DNA of 64,000 nucleotides, taken from positions 72,547,340 to 72,611,339 of the forward strand of contig CM072812.1 in assembly GCA_037013495.1 (NCBI GenBank), in the 5' to 3' direction. Of this stretch, positions 26,701 to 37,143 are shown one piece after another (the stretch's first letter is position 1; every line of letters begins with the position of its first letter). The DNA is from Hippophae tibetana (lineage: Eukaryota > Streptophyta > Magnoliopsida > Rosales > Elaeagnaceae). The notes below the pieces were generated by a model. It did not search any database, was not told the DNA's origin, and saw only the letters and a program-made list of their open reading frames with translations. The translations under genes and the position numbers were made by a program.

Positions 26701-29700
26701 ATAGAATGGGAAACTGGCTTGTAGACGGTTGGGTTGATGTTCGGATGTTGTGATTGTTCAAAAATAGAATTGTCCATGAAGAGCTGTGATGTTTGTGGGA
26801 GATGAACTAGGTGGTGCTTGGGTTGTGAATAGTGGCGAAAGTCGTTCACGACTGTGGTTCAAGTTGCGCGAGACTTGATGATTGAAGTCTCGTGAAACTG
26901 ATGGCTAAGGTCGCACGAGATGAAGTCGACAAAGATGACAGAGAATGGAACCAGAGGCTATGGAGGACAAAAAAAAAACAAAAGATGACGGCGATGGAGG
27001 CGGTGGGTAGAGATTAGCTCTCAGGTTCACACCAATTAGCTCTCAGGTTCACTCAAATGGAACCGACACTAATGAATATCAGATTGGCTCTCAGATTCAT
27101 TCAATTGGGAAATGCTCTATTTCACTCAAATGGAGAAATGCTTTAATACCATAAAGAAAATTTTGAGAGAAAATTGAATATTACTTTTATTTTCTATGAT
27201 CTATATTTCAAATGTATGTATAACAATATAAATAGGATTAGGAGTTAGACAAATAGACTCCTAATTTAGGAATATAATCAACTATTACAGCTTGTACAAC
27301 AACTAATCTAGGACTAATTAAAGATAATATCTCAAAAATTCTACAGAATCCTTTTTAATCCACCCCACCTTGTAATGTTTAGGATGTTTCTATGTGTTCA
27401 AACCCATTGCATTCACTAAGGCCCTTAACACTACATTTTCACTACCTTCCATCCATTATAACATCACAAGCCTTCTTGCTAATAGTGCATCTTGTCTTGA
27501 ATAAGGTATGTCTCTAGGTTGTTTCTCTATTTTGGAAGACAACAACAACCTCTATATGATACAAGTGAATCTCTCCCCCTCGTCACCCTCTTTAACTTTA
27601 GCTTATTCCAATTCATCATTATCTGCATCCTCAAATCCATCCTTCAAGTCATCTACTCCATCATCAATGTTGACAGATTTCCTCAAAGGATATTCACTGG
27701 ATCTAGGTTCTAGGTCCGGGTTGGTTACATTTAAACCATTTTACCATTGTAGGTCTAGAATAAGGATTGGGTTTAGGATTGGTAATAGGTTGTTTGTTGG
27801 GATTTTTTGGATAGTTGGTAGAATTAGGGTTAGGTTTATAGGATGATTGGGTTGTATTTATATTAGAAGAGTAAGGTAATTTACCTGGGTTTATTTCTGG
27901 ACGCTGTTTCTTTTATGGAAACCTAGATTATCTATTGAGTTGATTTTCATAACTTGTAGCAAGTGTAATAGCTTTTAGAAAATTGAAAATGTTTTTCATA
28001 TCCACCTGGCTTCTTAAAGGTTCACACAAACTACTAGTGGTATATCTCATCACCTCTTGAGATTTACTCTTATCCAAGTTGTTACAAGCTCTTAATTCTT
28101 GAAAGTCATCAATGTAGGCAGCCACACTCCTTAAGCCTTGTTGACAATAGTGATCATACATATGTCGTTTCATCCAGTTCCATGATCTGATCGGAAGTTC
28201 ACCATTTCTCTTCCTGGTAGATTGTATGCGATCCCACCATGCACTAATAGCTCCTTTTAATTTGTATGTCACCATTTTAACTTACTTATCATCAAGAATC
28301 CATAAATTACAAGAAATTATCAAATACCTTAACCCAATATTAGAATTCTCCGATGTTAAGTTGACTAGTATAGGGTCGGATCTCATTTTTGGTTCTGAAA
28401 TTTTGATAATCATTGGAACGAGGTCGAAAAGGTGTGGTTAACTGGGATTGAAGGTCAGATTCTTTGGATGAATGAATACCCAGGTATTAAATCAATTGTC
28501 GAATGGTTTGGGTTGGTCGAATTCAATTGGGTAAGTGTCTGGGTGGGTTGTTTTGAGCTACTAGTTGGTGAGCCTTGTAGTTCTTTCACCAACTCTACTA
28601 GAAAATGAGTGAGAGTCATGCGAATCATCGATGAAAACTCAAAAACGAGTCTTGTTATGATCTTGTTCATGTAAATAATCCATCAAAGTTTTCGCAACAG
28701 GATCTTCGTCTATGTTATGTTGACCACCATCTACCTTCTTTGCCATAGGAGTTCAGGAAAATCCAAGAACTCTGATATCAAATTGACGTAGGAGTCTTTT
28801 AAGCATTAAGGTAGAAGATAACCTAGGTTGAGGAACTAAGCTACTCTGGTTTAGACTAGTATATTCATAAGCGAAAAAAGAAGCTGAATTTAGAGAATTT
28901 GTTACAAGGAAAAAACGATGGCAAAAAGTGGAGTCTCTTACACACGAGAGCCTCCTTAAGCTGGAAAACAGTTACTAAAAAATATGTAGTTTTGGTAACT
29001 CGTGATACTCAGGCAAGACTTAGGAAATAAACAGAAATAAAAGTAATAAATGACATTTAAATGGTAAAAACGACTATGTAAATAATTAAAAGAAAAGCTT
29101 AGCTCCTGTGTAATGCATTGGTTGAAAATAGATCAGATATATGGGCCCATGGATTCATGATTCTTGAATCAAGTAGTAACTAGTTTGGGTGGTATTGGTA
29201 TTAGTCACAATAGTTAGAATTTGAATGATTTAAAGTCGGGATGTTAACTGCGATGAAACTGAGAGTTTCATATTTTCTCACAATTACTAGATATGAGTGA
29301 GATATTTTGTATGATATTTTCAGTAACGTTGTAAAGGCTGGAGAATCAACTCTCAAAATGGCTGACTCGGGGGTTAATAGTGTTTGGAGAGATTTTGGGT
29401 AATTGATTGCTGACATTAAGGCAAGCGGTGGAAAGTCCAAGTTCAATTCCAGGGGTATTGACCTTTATGTTAGTAATCAATTGCCTAAATTCTTTTGGCA
29501 TAGTATAACCCACAATGTCAAGGATGTTTAGGGTTGTTTCTTCAGCTTTTATAAATTCATCTCAAATTTGATACGAAATGTCAATTCAGACATAGTTTTG
29601 TTAGAAAATAGAAGGCTTTAGTTTTCTTCGTTTACATCCTGAGTTTTTCAAGCACTTATGACGTATAGCAATAATATCCATTTTGAAACTTTCTTTTTGT

Positions 29701-32700
29701 TTGCATTGATGCTTGTTTGGTTGTATGAGAGCTCTCTTAATTATTGTTTGCATCTTACTAGTGTGTTTGTAATATGAGTTTGAATGATAAACTTATGCTG
29801 TAAATCTTGAAGAAATGAAGTCTTTTATTTTCTCACAAATACCAGGTCTGAAAGGGAGTTTTTGTATGAGATTTTGGGAGAAGTGATAAAGGCTGGAGCA
29901 ACAACTTTGAACATCCCTGACACTGTTGGCTATACTGTGCCAAGAGAGTTTGGGCAATTGATTGCTGACATAAAGGCCAATACCCCTGGAATTGAAAATG
30001 TCATCATTTCAACTCATTGCCAAAATGATCTTGGGCTTTCTACTGCAAATACTATAGCGGTATGTGATTGCTTTCTTGGTTGTGTTTGGGCCTTAGTTAT
30101 TATGATGATAAGAATGCACATACCTCATATCATATACTTCCAGGGGGCATGTGAAGGTGCAAGGCAACTCGAGGTAACAATCAATGGCATTGGTGAAAGA
30201 GCAGGGAATGCATCTCTAGAAGAGGTGAGTTTTATTCTCAGGTTAAACTTCTTACAATAATTCACAAGATCCACTAATATAACATTCCAAGGTAAATCAT
30301 GCAAACTTTATTATATTACTGTTGGTGTTGATTTACTTCCCATGGCATATGAGACTGTTAAAAATAAACTCTTCTTCATTGTCAACTAATAGAAACACAC
30401 ACTTTAAAGGATTTTCTTAGTATATGATCAGGTAGGTCATCTATAAGAGCTTTCCATCTGTTGAGTTGCTTGGGAGTGCAGTAAATTCTTGGGTCCTTGG
30501 GTGAATCAGAACATTATGCTTCAAGATCTTACATTGATTTGAGCAGTATATATTTTTTTGTACTGAAAACAACTCATAATCTTCAACTAATGCTTAGAAC
30601 GTGATTAAATTCATCCATGGATCTAGTTTCTGGTGTAATTTGATGCATTTGTTTTTTGTTTTTTGTTTTTTGTTCTTAGCCAATTAGCTTGCAAAATCTT
30701 CAGGAAAATAAATGCTTCAACTATTATAGGGTTTTATGCCGTTAGTTTCTGCTATCATTATCTTTTCATGAGAGTACATGAACGGGAATAATGTCCAAGG
30801 CTTCACGCAGCATTGACTGCTATAACCTACTGTTTCTTTTTGTCTATTGTTATGCCAGCAATTCATTATGGTCTGGCCTATGGGCATAATTTTAATTTAC
30901 ATTAGAGGTTGGTGTTCTCTATCATTTGAATTTACTGTGCCTCACGTATATTAGGGGAACAACTTACATGTTTCTTTTATTTGTCTTTAATTTTTTTTAG
31001 TAATTGTTTAAGCATCTGTATTTGGGTGCTCCTTCATATTGTTTCTCTTCTTTGTCTTTGAATGATCTTTGGGAGCTTTTTGTTATACATATAAATATAT
31101 AGGTTGTCATGGCCTTGAAATGCCGTGGGGAGCATGTACTTGGTGGGCTTCGTACTGGAATCAATACAAGGCACATCTTTCTGACAAGCAAGATGGTACT
31201 ATTGAAGTTCATGTTTGTTTTCTCCTTTTAATTGTGCTTGCTATGCATGGATTTACCTACTAACTATATTGAGCCTTTAGGTGGAAGAGTACACGGGATT
31301 ACAAATACAGCCACACAAGGCTATTGTTGGAGCTAATGCATTTGCTCATGAAAGTGGTATCCATCAGGTTGGTGCATCTGTATTCAGTTTAATAATCTTT
31401 TTAGCTTTCCTTCTGTTCAACTCTAACTTATAAGAGTTATAGAATGAAGATCATGTACAAGTTGATAGCAGCTTAGCAAGTTTGAACTGGTTAAGAATTC
31501 TTCTTGCTATGGTATGGACATATTGTGTTTCTTCTAGAGTTCTGTGGCCCGTGAACTTTTTTGGTGCATTTATCTAAATATATATATACCAGGAGACCTT
31601 TTTCTTTGTCCGTTTTAATTCATTAGAGTGGACCTCAGACATGTATTCTATTGAAAATAGAGTTGGTGTTAAAAAAATGAGTTGGAATTTGGAAATAAAA
31701 ATAGATAAAAATTCCTTAAATAGTATAGTGCAGAAATGATCTATTGTCTCATGGGCACATTATGTTAGCTGACGTCCAGTTACATGGCCATGTGGATGGG
31801 TTAATAGCCATGTAATTGGGGAGTTAGGCAACATAATATGCACGACATTGGGGAGGAGTGCAGCTTCCACTTCTGTTGATCACTTGCAATGCCTTACAAA
31901 ATATTGATGTAGGGAAACCATGCGTTCTCCTAGAAACCTCCTAACTAACAAGTAACTTTTTCACGCATGAGTCTACCCATTTCCTTTCAATACAATATTA
32001 TTATGGCCATGTGACTTATGATGTTGTAAAATGGAAAGAGGGGAAGTAGAGAAATAGAAATTCAGAAACTCACAAATTTAAATTGACAAGTTAAGGATTT
32101 GAGAGAATAGTGATTTGAGGATAAGTCAATATTCAACAATAATGAATCAGGTCATTCAGATTTTTGGAGTACAATGGTATGATCATTTATTTATAAGATA
32201 TATTAGATAATTTGATAAAAAGTAAGCTCTTTATAGGATAATCTGATAAGATGTAAGCTCTAATGAGGTAAAAAAATTACAATAATAATAAACTATAATA
32301 AAATACTATTCTATTATGTATGTGCAATCCCTACATATATCGAATTTGATTGGCCTAATATTGCTTGTACATGATAGATTTGATATTTTTGCATGGCATG
32401 GTTGTGTTGATTCATATAGCTTGTAATACTGTCCCCATCTATTATTGAGTTTCTTGATCTCATGCTCCTCTTTTCCATTTATTATGTTAGCTTGCATTTT
32501 TGTTCGACTAAAAAATAGACTTCTGAACTTCTTATGTTCTCTAGGATGGAATGCTTAAGCACAAAGGTACCTATGAAATCATAGCCCCTGAAGATATTGG
32601 GATTGAACGAGCCAATGAAGCTGGTATTGTCCTTGGGAAACTCAGGTGAGTTATGCTTACTATGCCAAATTTTGGTTGACTTGTTAGTTTCATATATCAA

Positions 32701-35700
32701 TTGTTATGCATGTCTTTCCTTATGTTATTTTCTTTTATTATTTACCAAATTTTACATGTACTCATAACTGTGATAAATTAACAATAAAAAATCTTAGTTC
32801 ATATCCTCTTGATTTTCCTTGAAGGAAGACTACGGGTCTATTATGTTAAATGAATTCTTTTATTTTGATATATATCAGAGTATTGGACACATCATTTGTT
32901 TTTGTAAATTTTCACTAAATTGGATTGTCAAGTACTCTCACCCATATCCATGTTGTATTACTTGTACATGGGTGCTTCGCAAAAAAATGAAGAGTCTATA
33001 TAAGATAGCTGGCCTGGTCTTATGGGGCTAATATTGGTCCTCTAATATGGAACCTTTATTCTAGAGATAAGAGGGATATGCTATTTGTTTAAATTATTAA
33101 TTGTGTTAATGTCCTTTTAATTCGTAGTTCCTTATCACAACATTCTTTTGTAAATGGTTGAGATTTCATGTTTATCTCCTACTTTCCATTGGCTAGATTT
33201 ATTGGTTTATAATGTGGGCAGTATAACAGGGCCCTTTATTTATAACATTTTCCAGACCATGTTTAAATCAAATTATGCAATTTTAGGTTCCTACTTTCAT
33301 CCCTCTTCTCGCTGTCATTTTGGTATTATTATTATTTTCATGGCCCTCCCTTTTCCCCTTATTTCTGATTTTTTATATTGTTTTCCTAAAAAATTATTTC
33401 TTGTAGACCCCCGTCATATAATTTGAGAGGTGTGTTAAACTTTTTCTTTAATAAATTATAACAGTGTTCGGTGCTCAGGAATGAATTATATTGAGCTTTT
33501 AGGTCTTAAAATATGAAAGAGCAGTTCCTGCTAGCAATTTTTCGGATATTATCTTGAAGCATAGGGTGCTTCTTCTTCTTTCTTTTCCTTTTTTCTTTTT
33601 TTGTGGGGAAAAAGCATAGGGTGCTTGTGCTAGAAGAGTAAACTGGTTTTTGATTGTGAAATTTCTTTCTTTCATTAAAATATTTCCTCTAATGATTTCT
33701 TTTGTTACATCTGTGTGTGCTAGAAAATTCTTTTCCTTATTCTTATCATTTTTTTAGTACAATGAGTATTGACTTATTTAATTGTTTCCGACTTGTGTAC
33801 AGTGGACGCCATGCTCTGAGGAAGCGACTAGAAGAGGTGTGCAATAATCTCCTATTTCTATATGGCATATATGGTTGCCTTTAGACCTCTTTTTCTTGTC
33901 TTTTTTTGTGTTTCCTCAAAATGAAGCTTTTATATACATGTGCAGTGTAAATAAACGCCATTCATTGAAATAGAAATCTGTTTCCCAAATAGTATCCTAA
34001 TATATGGAGATTTGAGAGGTATCAATTAAGAGAAATAAATAAATAATTTGAATGTAACTACTTGTGCAATTCAATGAAAATGAATACTTTGATTTTATAT
34101 TCGAAGTATCAAAAATTGAATTTGCTCTCGAACCATTTTCATTACTAAATAATTTAAGATTAATAGTATTGAATATATACATATATAATAATATTTGACT
34201 ATTTTTTGTTGTAAATAATATTTGACTTGATGATGCCAAAAGTAAAAAAATGAAATATGATATTAACGAGGACCATGGTTTTAAAAACTATCTGAGGCTA
34301 TCCTCAAGGCTTTTTTCCGAGGTTGTGTGCTTTGGGGCTAGTATTTTCTGCAGATTTTGAGGCTCATGCCTAGAGCTTCCAAATGGTGGGTCTTTGTCGC
34401 ACCTTTAGGCATATAACTGTGGCTATTGAGGGGTGTGCCTCCTTTATTTTCCATTGCTAGATTCAATTCATGACCTAACTCAGAAAATGTGGGCTGAATG
34501 TGATTTTAATTAAAAGCAGCATTTCCTATCAAAAAAATAATTAAAAGCACATAGTATTGTTTTAGTGTTCACTTTTCTTGCAAAACAGCTTGGTTATGGG
34601 CTTGTAGATGAACAACTTGAGAATATCTTCTGGCGTTTCAAAGCAGTAGCCGAGCAGAAAAAGGTGATCTTCAATTAGTCCTATTTTTTTTTGTCAAGAA
34701 GTAGAGCTTGAATTAGCAATCACATGTATCATTCTTGTGATTTGTTCTATTTGTGCTGTTTTATACGAGATGCAATTTCCCTTCTTATATTTGCATGGAC
34801 ATGCCTTTTCTCTGCCACTCTTGATGTACAGTCTATCTTTTTAGTTGTCGACGTACATAATTCTCCAACTCATTTTTTTAGATATTTTTTTCGTGGGAAT
34901 ATGAAACATTTCAAGGGTAATCACTAATCAGAAAGCTTTTCTTGTATATTTTTCAATTTTTTTCATGTTTAGGCTAACATGAGTTTATTTTTTATTAAAA
35001 CAAAATAATCACTCACAACATATTAATTAAGAATTGCAGTATACTTGTATTTTTGTGTCAATCATAATGAAGAGGCTTGCCTTGGTTCTCCTTTTTCGTT
35101 CCAGAGAGTAACTGATGCTGACCTCAGAGCACTTGTCTCAGATGAAGTATTGCAGCCAGAAGTAGTGTGGAAGCTTCATGATCTACAGGTCAAGCCTCAT
35201 CCTATGTATTATTATATTTAAATTTTTTGGTCTGTGATTAATCTGTAAAGATAATGAAATATAACCAATGAAAAGCATGAACTTCACTCAGGTTACATGT
35301 GGAACGCTTGGTCTTTCAACAGCAACTGTTAAACTCATTGATGCTGATGGGAGAGAACATGTTGCATGTTCTGTTGGAACAGGTCCAGTGGATTCAGCTT
35401 ACAAAGCTGTTGATCTAATTGTGAAGGTCGGATTTTATAAGTGAACTCTTTGCATAACTTTTACCACATTTGATGACATATAAGTTTCCAAAATTGCCTC
35501 CTCAGCTTGAATCTTTCTGGGTCAAGCAGTTGATTGGTTCCTGTTATTCACAGGTTTTTGTTTTCTAAAAAGAGACAAAGAAAAACATTTATGACACCTA
35601 CTGTAGTATATGACTTTTTAAGCTCTAAAGTCTAATATGTGCTAATGGGTAAAGCTATTATCAACTGCCATGGAAGTCTGCTCGAAATGTTTACTAGCTT

Positions 35701-36106
35701 ACAAAGGCGTTGTATTTCTCTATTTTTGTGCAGGAGCCGGTAACACTCCTTGAGTACTCCATGAATGCGGTCACCGAAGGTATTGATGCAATTGGTACTA
35801 CCCGGGTCCTGATCCGGAAGGATAATGGTCTCACATCTACTCATGCTTTAACTGGGGAAACAGTTCAACGAACATTTAGGTAATATACATGTTGTAGTAG
35901 TGCATCATTTGTCACACTTTATTCTATACACAATGTAGTAATAATTCTCTACTTAATTTGCCTTGTTTGGCAGTGGAATTGGGGCTGGAATGGATATTGT
36001 AGTTTCAAGTGTCAAGGCCTATGTTAGTGCGTTGAACAAGATGCTGGGTTTCCAGGAAAGAAGCCCAAGCGTGGTTACAGAAGAAAGAACCCCAATATCT
36101 GTATGA
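17758..36106 (+). CDS. IPMS: 2-isopropylmalate synthase, plastid-targeted, 12 exons
   Basis: Condenses acetyl-CoA with 2-oxoisovalerate, the committed step of leucine synthesis in plastids. Exons: 17758-18476, 29846-30059, 30144-30224, 31103-31195, 31281-31367, 32545-32645, 33803-33836, 34589-34663, 35105-35188, 35292-35426, 35734-35879, 35974-36106. All junctions are GT-AG and keep one frame: 633 residues, the usual plant length. Residues 1 to about 65 are a Ser/Asn/basic transit-type leader. The HMGL-like barrel shows [12 protein letters not shown] (95-106) and STHCQNDLG (295-303), followed by [13 protein letters not shown]. Residues from about 470 form the LeuA regulatory domain ([23 protein letters not shown]), which binds leucine; its presence argues against the related MAM synthases, which lack it. 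The start is the ATG opening the transit peptide. No coding lesion seen. Intron 1 is 11.4 kb and full of transposons; the other introns are 84-1177 bp. Confidence 0.95.
18613..18821 (-). repeat. Left (3') LTR-like repeat of the gene-carrying element
   Basis: About 209 bp. It pairs with 21418-21604 at roughly 75-80 percent identity by eye. Confidence 0.65.
18983..20619 (-). pseudogene. Mandelonitrile-lyase-like / HOTHEAD-type GMC oxidoreductase, broken
   Basis: The intact family are FAD enzymes of about 550 residues that oxidise or cleave hydroxy compounds. Here, read from 20619 down, there is a signal-peptide-like start, then [12 protein letters not shown] (20440s), [13 protein letters not shown] (about 20090), [20 protein letters not shown] (19990-19930), [14 protein letters not shown], and further down [19 protein letters not shown] (about 19400). 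The C-terminal segment at 19180-19010 has [17 protein letters not shown] and PGTNPQAT, which in this family hold the catalytic His and His/Asn. The FAD-binding segment expected right after the start (the GGGTAG motif) is missing, and several frameshifts split the rest, so no functional enzyme can be made. It lies wholly within LTR-like repeats and antisense to IPMS. Confidence 0.85.
21040..21378 (-). pseudogene. Leading ORF of the gene-carrying element, unknown function
   Basis: 112 codons starting 29 bases after the primer-binding site, where gag usually begins. It starts [10 protein letters not shown] with a hydrophobic N-terminus, then [21 protein letters not shown] recognise no gag or enzyme motif. 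It may be another piece of host sequence, or chance. Confidence 0.35.
21418..21604 (-). repeat. Right (5') LTR-like repeat of the gene-carrying element
   Basis: About 187 bp, partner of 18613-18821. On the minus strand it ends GATTTGTA and is directly followed by the primer-binding site. Confidence 0.65.
22028..22352 (-). repeat. Left (3') LTR of the gypsy element
   Basis: 325 bp, beginning TGACGTAAGAG and ending CTCTTACGTCA, so the ends are perfect 11-bp inverted repeats of each other. Contains CAAGGAAAAAACGATGGCAA and AGTGGAGTCTCT, shared with the other LTR. Confidence 0.9.
22380..25300 (-). pseudogene. Gypsy pol remnants: protease end, RT, RNase H, integrase
   Basis: In minus-strand order: the protease end ([22 protein letters not shown], about 25290-25210); RT at 24963-24591 with [20 protein letters not shown]; the RT/RNase H junction at 24175-23990 with [19 protein letters not shown]; the integrase zinc-finger end at 23326 (CPICQSTKG); and the integrase core with [19 protein letters not shown] and, in another frame, [14 protein letters not shown]. 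The integrase tail has [20 protein letters not shown] (22850-22800). Each block is separated from the next by stops or frameshifts. The integrase sequence places it among plant gypsy chromovirus-like elements, but I could not confirm a chromodomain. Confidence 0.8.
25340..27345 (-). mobile_element. Truncated Ty1/copia element nested in the gypsy protease
   Basis: On the minus strand: a 194-bp LTR (27345-27152, starting TGTAG), a primer-binding site TGGTATTAAAGC (27151-27140), a gag (about 26546-25735) and the start of the protease with [13 protein letters not shown] (about 25530; the usual DSGAS is DSDAS here). The element stops near CEFQDTNL and the gypsy protease resumes. No integrase, RT or second LTR. 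The gypsy reading is nearly continuous across the insert (GWIKKD before, TKAIEIC after), with GATTC/TATTC as a possible imperfect target-site duplication. Confidence 0.75.
25735..26546 (-). pseudogene. Copia gag remnant
   Basis: Reads in pieces on the minus strand as a UBN2-type copia gag: [31 protein letters not shown] (26340s), [34 protein letters not shown], then [18 protein letters not shown]. It ends in a zinc-knuckle-like [15 protein letters not shown] whose last Cys is changed to Tyr. In-frame stops show it is inactive. Confidence 0.75.
27350..28746 (-). pseudogene. Gypsy gag and protease start, broken
   Basis: A minus-strand ATG at 28746 follows the primer-binding site and opens [11 protein letters not shown], soon frameshifted. 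The segment 28275-27928 has the Retrotrans_gag pattern: [55 protein letters not shown]. Toward 27350 the protease begins ([20 protein letters not shown]) and is then interrupted by the nested copia LTR. Confidence 0.8.
28783..29113 (-). repeat. Right (5') LTR of the gypsy element
   Basis: 331 bp, partner of 22028-22352. Ends read TGACGTAGGAG and CTCCTGTGTAA, so the perfect terminal inversion of the other copy has decayed by a few transitions. Confidence 0.9.
29252..29425 (+). pseudogene. Degenerate sense copy of the IPMS intron 1/exon 2 boundary
   Basis: Matches 29810-29980 in the same orientation, from the end of intron 1 (TATTTTCTCACAA) into exon 2. Shared words include TTTTGTATGAKATTTT, GTAAAGGCTGGAG / ATAAAGGCTGGAG, and TTTGGGYAATTGATTGCTGA followed by CATWAAGGC. 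The acceptor AG is changed (ACTAGATATGAG against ACCAGGTCTGAA), and frameshifts and stops destroy the reading. About 75 percent identity by eye. Confidence 0.85.
29438..29615 (-). pseudogene. Degenerate antisense copy of IPMS exon 2
   Basis: The reverse complement matches exon 2 from the acceptor region to codons for NTPGIE: CATCCTTGACATTGTGGGTT, TATACTATGCCAAAAGAATT, CAATTGATTACTAACATAAA, CAATACCCCTGGAATTGAA. In the last 105 bases about 12 differ from the real exon, and nearly all are C-to-T or G-to-A. It lies about 12 bases after the sense copy, so the two form an inverted repeat, and about 230 bases before the real exon 2, with which it could also pair. Confidence 0.88.
31753..31845. repeat. 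Imperfect inverted repeat in IPMS intron 5
   Basis: Left arm 31753-31792 (GGGCACATTATGTTAGCTGA, then CAGTTACATGGCCATG) and the reverse complement of 31805-31844 (GTGCATATTATGTTGCCTAA, then CAATTACATGGCTAT) agree at about three bases in four around a short spacer. It may be a MITE remnant or simply a hairpin. It has no coding content. Confidence 0.65.
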
Positions 36107-36839
36107 CCTATCAAGTGTCTATATACAAATTTTCAGGTTGTTCTTGTCGTCCTTCAAAGTTGTCCTTTCCGTTAACAGGTGCAAAATTAGTTAGGTCCTC
36201 CCTTCCTAGGTGTTGCTTTGTAAATTTTTTGGATATACACTCTTTAAAATATTTAATATCCTGTACTTCGATTTTTAGCGTACTTTTTCCTATTTCCCAT
36301 TCACTTAACGAACTGATTTGAAAGTCATAATTGTATGAGTTGGAATGAAATTGCATTTTAGAAAGAAAGAAAAAAAGAGTTGGAATAAAAGGATGTCTTG
36401 CAAGAGCAATGTTATTTGTACCAATTATCAAGTTAGACAAATCTCAACTTATATAGCAGTTTATTAGTGGTTTAGCTTTGTGGGGGCCCAATTATCAAAC
36501 AATAGGTTTTTGCCGTATGAACTTGTGATTAATGACACTTCTAGCTTCTCTAAAAATTTCACTCTTGTAATATATCATTGGGCAACCTTTAGTTTATTTA
36601 TTTATTTTTAAATACAATTTGAACTTACACACTCATAAATTAGATTTAATCCTCAAACATTTTATACGTTGTGGGCTTCTTTCTGTTGAACAACAGATGA
36701 TTTCCAATTTATTCGTTTTCTATTTGCTGTCTTTGGTACCACAGGAGATGTGCATGTATGTTGAATTTGATTTATTATTTAGATCATTAAAAATGACACA
36801 TTTGACATGACCTAGAAGGATGATCTTGCAAAATTGTGG
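36107..36839. other. IPMS 3' untranslated region and spacer
   Basis: AT-rich DNA after the IPMS stop codon. An AATAAA-like signal occurs at about 36384 (GGAATAAAAGG). The two overlapping ORFs here (36103-36321 + and 36111-36440 -) lie in untranslated sequence and are not protein-like. Confidence 0.5.
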
Positions 36840-37143
36840 TGGCGTTTGGTTCACGGAATTGAAATCGAAATGAGAATGTGAATGGAAAGAAAATAATGTT
36901 GTTTGTTTTGATCATTAGAATAAAAAATAGAATTAATATTATAGTATTTAGTTTACTGAAAAATATTGTAAATTATCGGAATATTACTATATTTAGTAAA
37001 AAAAAATTTTGTTACATAAATTAAATAATAATTTTTATTTTTAATTTTTTAAGTAAAAAAAATATATTTACTTTTTTATATCATAAAAAAGTAAATATAA
37101 GTCTTTTTTTGAGAATTAAAAAGACAAACTAAAAGTTCTCCGA

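Larger units (their letters stand above)
22028..29113 (-). mobile_element. Ty3/gypsy LTR retrotransposon in IPMS intron 1
   Basis: LTRs at 22028-22352 and 28783-29113 are alike over their whole length. On the minus strand the right LTR is followed by TGATATCAGAGTTCTTGG (28780-28763), a Met-tRNA-type primer-binding site. Then come a gag start, Retrotrans_gag, protease, RT, RNase H and integrase remnants, and a purine run (CAAGGAGAGAA) just before the left LTR. It is about 7.1 kb, of which about 2.0 kb is a nested copia fragment. Many stops and frameshifts show it is dead. No convincing target-site duplication: left flank ATATG, right flank TGCAT. Confidence 0.9.
18477..29845 (+). other. IPMS intron 1 (11,369 bp), filled with nested elements
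   Basis: Donor AAG|GTCTGT and acceptor ACCAG|GTCTG join codon AGG across the intron. The donor is not optimal (GTCTGT rather than GTAAGT). Remaining native intron appears to be 18477-18612, 21605-22027 and about 29114-29845; most of the rest is transposon. All inserted coding sequence is in antisense orientation to IPMS. Confidence 0.9.

Noticed and set aside
29201-29446. 81-codon minus-strand ORF near the exon-2 copies
   Set aside because: It spans the sense exon-2 copy on the wrong strand and shows no IPMS residues. The exon match lies in the DNA, not this frame.
34270-34470. GAGGCT/GCCTC-rich patch in IPMS intron 7
   Set aside because: It looks like a scrap of a dispersed repeat (similar words occur in plant elements), but I could not define ends or family.
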